A DNA stretch of 64,000 nt from Acidaminobacter hydrogenoformans DSM 2784 (GTDB lineage Bacteria > Bacillota > Clostridia > Peptostreptococcales > Acidaminobacteraceae): assembly GCF_900103005.1 (NCBI RefSeq), contig NZ_FMWL01000009.1:1-64000 (forward strand). Direction: 5' to 3'. The notes under the pieces are model-generated. The model saw only the letters and a program-made list of their open reading frames with translations. It searched no databases and was not told the origin of the DNA. Positions 58,549 through 64,000 of the stretch are shown here, piece by piece (the stretch's first letter is position 1; the number at the start of each line of letters is the position of its first letter). The position numbers and the translations under genes were made by a program.

Positions 58549-59901
58549 TTATTCGATCTCATATTCTTTTAGTTTGTTTCGAATTGTTCGATCTGTGACG
58601 CCTAACTTAAGTGCTGTAAGTTTCTGGTTTTTATTAAAAGCTTCAAAGTTCTTTAATATGACACGCTTTTCAACTTCTTTTAGCGGTTCTCCAATAAAAA
58701 TCGGGATCAAATTTTCATCATGTTGCCATCTGTATCTAATTTCACGCATATATGCAGGTAGGTCTTTCTCATCTAATACTGCATTTTCGGACAGCGCAAC
58801 CGCTCTTTCCACAACATTTTCAAGCTCTCTAATATTCCCTTTAAACTCAAAATTTTGTACGCAATTCAAAAATTCTGCTGTCACTTTTGTTACTGATTTT
58901 GATAATTCTTGATTATACTTTTTTATAAAGTAATTTACCAGATCAGGAATGTCTTCTCTTCTATCCTTTAATGGGGGTAAATGAATGTTGATTACATTGA
59001 GCCTGTAGTATAAATCTTCCCTAAATGTTCCATCGCTAATACTTTTACTTAAATCTCTATTAGTTGCTGCAATTATTCTAACATCAATTTTTTTGCTGCG
59101 ATTTGAACCAACCGGTGAAATTTCCTTTTCCTGTATTGCTCTCAACAGCTTGCTTTGTAAAAGAATATCCATTTCTCCAATTTCATCTAAGAATAAAGAC
59201 CCGTGATCAGCAATCTCAAAAAGGCCTCTCTTTTGCTTAATCGCTCCTGAAAACGCTCCAGCCTCATGTCCAAAAAGCTCACTTTCAAGCAATGCAGATG
59301 GTATAGCTGAACAATTAATTGCAATAAATTTTTCGTCTTTTCTTTTTCCTTGATAATGAATTGCTTTTGCAATAACTTCTTTTCCGGTTCCGCTCTCTCC
59401 TGTAATCAAAATATTAGTATCAATATCTTTTACTTTTTCTACCGTTTGGAGTATCTTTTGCATTGCTCGCGACTTAAATACTGTACCTTCTAACTCGCAT
59501 TTTTTCAGTTTTTGATTTAAATAATGAATCTCGGACAATAATTTATTATGTTCTATACCTTTTTCTATCGTTAGTTCTATTTCATCTAAATCAATAGGTT
59601 TTGTAATGTAATCGAATGCACCTTTCTTTATTGCATCGATAGATGATTTTATCGTCCCAAACGCGGTCATTATTATAACTACAACATGCTCATTAAGTGA
59701 TTTTAACTCATAAAAGAGAGACATCCCATCACTTTTCCCAAGTCTCATATCAAGCAATACGACATCAAAATCATATTGTTTAAACAATTTTTTAGCGATT
59801 AGTTCATCGTTGGCAAATGAGCAGTCATATTTTCTCCTAAAAGCGAACTTTAAGGAATCACAAACCGCAATATCATCATCAATAATTAAAACTTTTCGCA
59901 T
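58549..59901 (-). CDS. NtrC-family sigma-54-dependent response regulator
   Basis: 450 aa. Receiver domain (phosphoacceptor Asp in VVLLDMRLGK), AAA+ domain with Walker A GESGTGKEV, loop 1 GAFSGA in place of GAFTGA, Walker B SLFLDEIGEM and arginine finger region FREDLYYRLNV, then Fis-type HTH (TALKLGVTDRTIRNKLKEY). Activates transcription with RNA polymerase-sigma-54. The only visible sigma-54 promoter lies directly downstream, in front of ade. Abuts the kinase gene. Confidence 0.93.
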   Translation of the reverse strand: MRKVLIIDDDIAVCDSLKFAFRRKYDCSFANDELIAKKLFKQYDFDVVLLDMRLGKSDGMSLFYELKSLNEHVVVIIMTAFGTIKSSIDAIKKGAFDYITKPIDLDEIELTIEKGIEHNKLLSEIHYLNQKLKKCELEGTVFKSRAMQKILQTVEKVKDIDTNILITGESGTGKEVIAKAIHYQGKRKDEKFIAINCSAIPSALLESELFGHEAGAFSGAIKQKRGLFEIADHGSLFLDEIGEMDILLQSKLLRAIQEKEISPVGSNRSKKIDVRIIAATNRDLSKSISDGTFREDLYYRLNVINIHLPPLKDRREDIPDLVNYFIKKYNQELSKSVTKVTAEFLNCVQNFEFKGNIRELENVVERAVALSENAVLDEKDLPAYMREIRYRWQHDENLIPIFIGEPLKEVEKRVILKNFEAFNKNQKLTALKLGVTDRTIRNKLKEYEIE

Positions 59902-61611
59902 TTAAGCTTCACAACCTTTAAAGTTTAAAATAACTTTAGTCCCATTCCCATTGCTCTCAATGACTATCGATCCGTTATTATCAGAGATTAATTGATACGT
60001 GATATACAACCCAAGACCTGTACCTGTTTCTTTTTTTGTAAAAAACGGATCAAAAATATTATTTAAATCATCCTTGGATATTCCTATGCCATCGTCTTCG
60101 ATAGTTATTCTTACAAAACTGCCAATGTAATTGGCTGAAATATAAATGCTGCCCTCATTATCAATAGCTTCAATGGCATTGTTGACAATATTCATCATAA
60201 TCTGCCAAAGCTGTTTCTCATCCACATAGATTTTTACATTTTTTTCAATATATAACATAAATTCAATATTATACTTTCTATTTTTTTGACAGTCTAAGAG
60301 TGAAGTGAAAAAACTCGATAATTCAACACATTGAAAATGTGGAAGTCTTGGCGATGAATACGTTAACAATTCTTTGAGTATGTTATCAATGATAGAAACT
60401 TGATTTGGAACGTGCTTTAGCAATGAAGTTCTAAATTCCGGATCATCGATATTTTGGGGTAACAGATCAACAAAATTCTTTATACTTGTCAAAGGGTTCC
60501 TAATCTCATGTGCAACATTCAGTATCAATCTACCCAACGATTGCATTTTATCATATGTTTTTAATGCTTCTTCGGATTTCTTTTCAATTGTAACATCTCT
60601 TAAATTAATAATAATTCCTGTATTATTGTTGCCACTATCTAATAACGGACTGATGTTTATTTTTAGCCATTTTTTTTCATCAAAGTAATCATTAAATAAG
60701 ATATCATTATGATAAACGTTTGAACTGTCATCAAGTGTTTTTTGAATAATGTCACCATCGATGAAGTTTATCAATTCCGATTCATAAAACGATTTAAAAA
60801 TAGTTCTGTATTTGTTAATTCTAAGAAGTGAACAGGCTGAATTATTAATGGCTTTTATTACGCCAAGGCTATCTAAGCAAATAATGCCAGTACCTGTCGT
60901 TTCAATTATTTGGTTATCTATAAAATCGATTTGCTCTCCAAACCAATTATCATAAATTCTTTGATAAGTGCCGTCTTCTCTAATCTTTTGAATGCCATCA
61001 TTAAATAATTTTAATAGATCTCGTCTATTTTTTCGAAACCCAAGTCCAAACTTTGTAATATTTATTGGTGCACCAACTGATTTTATCATTGATGCAGTTC
61101 CGGCATCCTTAGCATAATAAAGTATTACCATTCTATTTCCAGCAATTGCATCAACTTCTTGATTGATTAACATCTCCAGCGCGATCTTTTGATTTCGAAC
61201 TTTTACAATATGGATTGGATGATTAATATTAGATTTCTTAATGATGATATCATAGCTAATGTCATTTTCTTGGACAGCAATTTTTTTTCTGTATAAGTCA
61301 TTAATTACATTAATATCTGCCCTATTAGATAAAGTATACACAGAGTGAAAAACAGTTACATATTCCTTTGAGAATACAAAATCTTCTTTTCTCTCATTTG
61401 AAATCGACATACCCTGAATAGCTAAAAATTCATTTCTTTTAATGCGTTGAATTGCTTCTGTCCATTCCATCAGATTAAAAACGACTTCAAAATTCATTGC
61501 CTTTGCTATACTTTTAGTTATTTCAATGCTAAAGCCTTTGCAATTACCATCTTTATCATAATACTCAAAAGGAGGATAGTTTAAATCCCCACAGATTTCG
61601 ATCGTTCGCAA
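59902..61611 (-). CDS. soluble histidine kinase with N-terminal solute-binding (SBP_bac_3) sensor and PAS domain
   Basis: 569 aa. Residues 1-225 form a complete type 3 solute-binding domain (LNYPPFEYYDKDGNCKGFSI, GLGFRKNRRDLLKLFNDGI). Unusually, no signal peptide or membrane helix precedes or follows it, so the sensor seems cytoplasmic. A PAS domain (230-345), HisKA with VAHEIRNPLTS (His about 370) and ATPase domain (NNAIEAI, DDGIGIS, GTGLGLYI) follow. TTG 61611 is set by GAGGTGAG; no in-frame upstream start exists. Paired with the NtrC-like activator; the ligand may be the substrate or product of the ade locus. Confidence 0.9.
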   Translation of the reverse strand: MRTIEICGDLNYPPFEYYDKDGNCKGFSIEITKSIAKAMNFEVVFNLMEWTEAIQRIKRNEFLAIQGMSISNERKEDFVFSKEYVTVFHSVYTLSNRADINVINDLYRKKIAVQENDISYDIIIKKSNINHPIHIVKVRNQKIALEMLINQEVDAIAGNRMVILYYAKDAGTASMIKSVGAPINITKFGLGFRKNRRDLLKLFNDGIQKIREDGTYQRIYDNWFGEQIDFIDNQIIETTGTGIICLDSLGVIKAINNSACSLLRINKYRTIFKSFYESELINFIDGDIIQKTLDDSSNVYHNDILFNDYFDEKKWLKINISPLLDSGNNNTGIIINLRDVTIEKKSEEALKTYDKMQSLGRLILNVAHEIRNPLTSIKNFVDLLPQNIDDPEFRTSLLKHVPNQVSIIDNILKELLTYSSPRLPHFQCVELSSFFTSLLDCQKNRKYNIEFMLYIEKNVKIYVDEKQLWQIMMNIVNNAIEAIDNEGSIYISANYIGSFVRITIEDDGIGISKDDLNNIFDPFFTKKETGTGLGLYITYQLISDNNGSIVIESNGNGTKVILNFKGCEA

Positions 61612-62326
61612 TGTTACTCACCTCAATCAATTAAACTTATAATTTCAACATATGTATTACAAATGTCATGTTTTCAACAATTGTATTATACCCTCTTTTT
61701 ATTAATTCTCAAATGATTTAGACTACGTTAAACTGGTTCAAACAAAAGCTCAATTCGCTAAAAACAACACCTGACTTCATAACAAAATGCTCAAACCAGT
61801 CCACTTTTGTTAATTCTTTATCGCGTAGTAACACCTCAATCCTGTAGTGTAGTCCGGGATATGGTGTTTTTTCTTTTTCCAAATTATTTTCTTACATTTT
61901 CTTTGACTTCTTATTATTAAATTCATATTCAAGATTAATTTAGAATATCAAAATTAAAATACGCATTATTAAAAAATCTACAGTAAAAATTTTCAATCCA
62001 GGGTTCAAAAACCTCCCAAAATTGTCACGGTATATGAGAGATGAAATTTTCTCAACAAAAATCGTTCTTTGACAATTTCATAATAGAACTCCGGATCCCT
62101 TTGATGCATGGACCGAAAGGAAAAGCCAGGCGACTGGTACGCGACGACCTTCCAAAGTGAAGCGAGCGGTTAATACCCAGGTCCCAGGTTGATTGTGGCA
62201 GATCAGCCGGCCAAGACCTCATGCATCAGATCATGATACTTCCGTACAGTCACAGCCCGAGCGTGATCAAACCGTCCCCGGCAATGAGTACGGCCCGCCA
62301 TCAGAATGGGGGGAGGTGAAAAACCT
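61612..62326. other. 715-bp AT-rich region leading into the recombinase element
   Basis: Contains a hairpin AACACC..GGTGTT followed by TTTTTTC (about 61829-61877, terminator-like on the plus strand). From 62090 on, base composition shifts to GC-rich; a short open stretch (DPFDAWTERKSQATG, 62090-62190) looks like the tail of a mobile-element gene. Confidence 0.45.
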
Positions 62327-62482
62327 ATGAAAGCGCCCGCCAGCGCTTGTCCGGCAGTTCGAAGAACCCAACTCGAAATAGCAGCAGCCCCACTGACAAC
62401 GTCCTCATCCATAATGAGGCTCATGTGGTCAGTGGGGCTGCTTCAAACACTTGATGTCAAGGCTGTGGAATGGGGATTTTAA
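62327..62482 (+). CDS. possible 51-aa ORF of the recombinase element
   Basis: ATG 62327 has GGGGGAGG 11 nt upstream; the frame codes for MKAPASACPAVRR..EIAAAPLTTSSSIM. It spans a strong hairpin (62383-62444), which speaks as much for a structured RNA. No family recognised. Confidence 0.3.
   Translation: MKAPASACPAVRRTQLEIAAAPLTTSSSIMRLMWSVGLLQTLDVKAVEWGF
62383..62444. other. strong hairpin in the recombinase element
   Basis: 15-bp arms AGCAGCCCCACTGAC and complement (62430-62444), enclosing an inner CCTCA/TGAGG hairpin. Confidence 0.7.
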
Positions 62483-62726
62483 GACCCTCGACAACATTGA
62501 GACTGCCTACCGCTTTGTGCTACGCTCTCCTTAAGCAAAAAAGAGATCCTATGAAGCACGCTCACCTGATGCACTAAAGCCTGAAGATACCAGACCGCCG
62601 AATGATCTGCTTTTCGACGGCCTGGTATCCTCAGGATCTGATCCTGAGATTAAACTGTGTTTCGACACAATGTAACTGATGGTTTGCCCATTTGACACAT
62701 CGACAAACTTCCCACACCAAAAAAGC

Positions 62727-62749
62727 GTGCTTATAATCATTATAAGCAC
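62727..62749. promoter_or_regulatory. 23-bp perfect palindrome, operator-like
   Basis: 11-bp arms GTGCTTATAAT and complement around C; TATAAT occurs in both arms. It lies 22 nt before the 55-aa ORF and probably controls it and the recombinase. Confidence 0.6.
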
Positions 62750-62770
62750 CTCACTCGGAGGTGATTGTAC

Positions 62771-62938
62771 ATGGAAAATATCAAGAGTTTATCCCAAAAT
62801 ACAGTCGAAGCGGCTCAGCCTCACAGCACAATCGCGACAGCGAAAACAAAATCCTATCAGGATTTCATCAATGTGCTCTCGAAAATTATCGAAAAGCATG
62901 GCAACGAAGTGCTGAATGAGATAAACCGTGCTGAATAA
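62771..62938 (+). CDS. 55-aa ORF upstream of the serine recombinase
   Basis: GGAGGTG 8 nt before ATG 62771. A small helical protein (SYQDFINVLSKIIEKHGNEV) of the kind often placed directly before large serine recombinases; function unknown, perhaps a helper or directionality factor. Confidence 0.6.
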   Translation: MENIKSLSQNTVEAAQPHSTIATAKTKSYQDFINVLSKIIEKHGNEVLNEINRAE

Positions 62939-62990
62939 ATGGCTGTATTCATGTCATTGATGTTTTCCAATATTTATTGGAGGTTTGACC

Positions 62991-64000
62991 ATGAATAGGA
63001 GCGGGAAAAAATGTGTGCTTTATCCCCGGGTTAGTACTGAAATGCAAGTGGATGGCTACAGCCTGGATGGACAGAAAAACAGCCTAAAACGTTTTGCTGA
63101 AAGAGAAGAAATGGACATCGTCAATATTTACGAAGATGCTGGCAAATCCGGCAAATCCATTGACGGCAGACCTGCCTTTAAGCAAATGCTGGCTGATATT
63201 GAAAATAGCTTAGAGCTTGATTATATCCTGGTGTACAAACTGTCCCGCTTTGGCAGAAATGCCGCTGATATTTTAACTTCCCTGGAGCACGTTCAGTCTT
63301 TTGGGGTCAATTTGATCTGTATAGAGGAAGGTATAGATTCCTCACAAACAAGTGGAAAGCTTTTGATCTCTGTACTCTCTGCCGTTGCTGAAATTGAACG
63401 CGAAAATATCATTGAGCAGACCATGAACGATCGAAAGGAAAAAGCGCGTCAAGGCGGCTGGAACGGTGGTTTTGCCCCTTATGGCTACTTTCTCAAAGAT
63501 AAGCAGCTTTTTATTAACGAGGATGAAGCTGAAGCTGTTCGCATGATCTTTGAAAAGTTTCTAAAAGACAATATGGGTTTTACCAAAATTGCCAGATATC
63601 TAAACTTACAGGGGATTCAGAAGATACAACGAAACAACGGCACGCTCTCGCTGTGGAGTACACATTTTGTTAAAGCGATCATTGATAACCCTGTCTATTG
63701 TGGCAAAATCTCTTATGGCAGACGTGTCCGTGAAAAGGTAAAAGGAAGTAAGAACACCTATAAACAGATCCCGCAGGAAAATTACATCTTAGCGGAAGGT
63801 CAACATGAGGCCATTATTAGCGAAGAACTATGGAATGCAGCACATGAGAAAAGAGAACTGACAGGTGTTAAGTCCCAGTCTAAAATAGGCAGGGACAGAA
63901 TCCACTTGCTAAGCGGCATTTTGAAGTGTCCGAATTGCGGCGGTCCAATGTATACTATCAAACGCGCTTGGACCAACAAAGATGGTACCTCGAAAGAAAT
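62991..64000 (+). CDS. large serine recombinase, partial
   Basis: First 336 codons; runs off the right edge. N-terminal resolvase domain with catalytic Ser in YPRVSTEMQ and YKLSRFGRNAADIL, recombinase domain (GGFAPYGYFL, NLQGIQKI) and start of the zinc ribbon (LKCPNCGGPMY). Integrates and excises the mobile element of which it is part; its attachment sites are not visible. GGAGG 7 nt before ATG 62991. Confidence 0.93.
   Translation, partial: MNRSGKKCVLYPRVSTEMQVDGYSLDGQKNSLKRFAEREEMDIVNIYEDAGKSGKSIDGRPAFKQMLADIENSLELDYILVYKLSRFGRNAADILTSLEHVQSFGVNLICIEEGIDSSQTSGKLLISVLSAVAEIERENIIEQTMNDRKEKARQGGWNGGFAPYGYFLKDKQLFINEDEAEAVRMIFEKFLKDNMGFTKIARYLNLQGIQKIQRNNGTLSLWSTHFVKAIIDNPVYCGKISYGRRVREKVKGSKNTYKQIPQENYILAEGQHEAIISEELWNAAHEKRELTGVKSQSKIGRDRIHLLSGILKCPNCGGPMYTIKRAWTNKDGTSKE

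Noticed and set aside
62203-62424. Minus-strand 73-codon frame in the recombinase element
   Set aside because: No ribosome binding site, lies over a strong hairpin, no family similarity.
1-64000. CRISPR arrays, rRNA and tRNA genes
   Set aside because: No regularly spaced direct repeats, rRNA-like stretches or cloverleaf genes were recognised.

Overview
ORGANISM. The window reads as a chromosome segment of an anaerobic Firmicute, most likely a clostridial lineage. Pointers are a class B sortase, S-layer homology domains, GGAGG-type ribosome binding sites with frequent GTG/TTG starts, sigma-A promoters of TTGACA-17-TATAAT type, a cyclic-di-AMP riboswitch, DUF2089/SHOCT-like regulators, a split LysO exporter, a Na+-translocating decarboxylase beta subunit and a sigma-54 regulated catabolic locus. 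No rRNA, tRNA or CRISPR array was recognised. The species is not identifiable from what I can see.

LAYOUT. 0-17 kb: mostly minus-strand housekeeping and envelope genes (FAS1 protein divergent from sortase B under twin operator-bearing promoters, YjbQ, Uup-like ABC-F, Sel1, SLH-chagasin protein, pentapeptide protein, OadG/OadB/rhodanese lipoprotein, SelO, an HTH regulator, a Fur-box small protein, PspA with a TPM-like membrane protein). 17-20 kb: OmpR-type two-component system and a small lipoprotein. 20-25 kb: minus-strand operon of a DUF6904-like protein, an MFS transporter, an MtrA-like corrinoid protein interrupted by an in-frame UGA, a PLP threonine/serine dehydratase and RidA. 25-29 kb: membrane polyferredoxin-flavoreductase fusion and a SHOCT/DUF2089 regulatory cluster. 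29-45 kb: miscellaneous metabolism, repair and transport genes (SfsA, Na+ symporter, riboswitch-controlled peptidoglycan-binding protein, MoaE, radical SAM protein, ADP-ribosylglycohydrolase, sugar kinase, LysO, Arr, RNase HI). 45-50.5 kb: decayed mobile DNA (IS605-type TnpB element with an amber codon, a relic copy, a Fic fragment, repeats, a sigma-like ORF). 50.7-61.6 kb: AT-rich catabolic island with a branched-chain-type ABC transporter, a cyclase-family hydrolase, adenine deaminase, and a sigma-54 activator with a histidine kinase carrying a solute-binding sensor domain. 62-64 kb: left part of a large-serine-recombinase element, cut by the window edge.

HOW THE GENES WORK TOGETHER. The dehydratase and RidA form a classic pair (2-aminoacrylate production and clearance). 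The 50.7-61.6 kb locus looks like a self-contained uptake-and-deamination system: a sensor kinase and an NtrC-like activator sit next to a good -24/-12 promoter in front of adenine deaminase. The strongest candidate for something undescribed is the MtrA-like gene at 21474-22799: two same-frame reading frames are separated by one TGA, followed by a UxxC motif and a hairpin that closely matches the E. coli fdhF SECIS apical loop in sequence and spacing. A second theme is a family of short intergenic repeats (GCCGATGGT-C-rich, GGGGACAGGGACA, GGGACGGTTCC) scattered over the whole window, in places lying within coding linkers.
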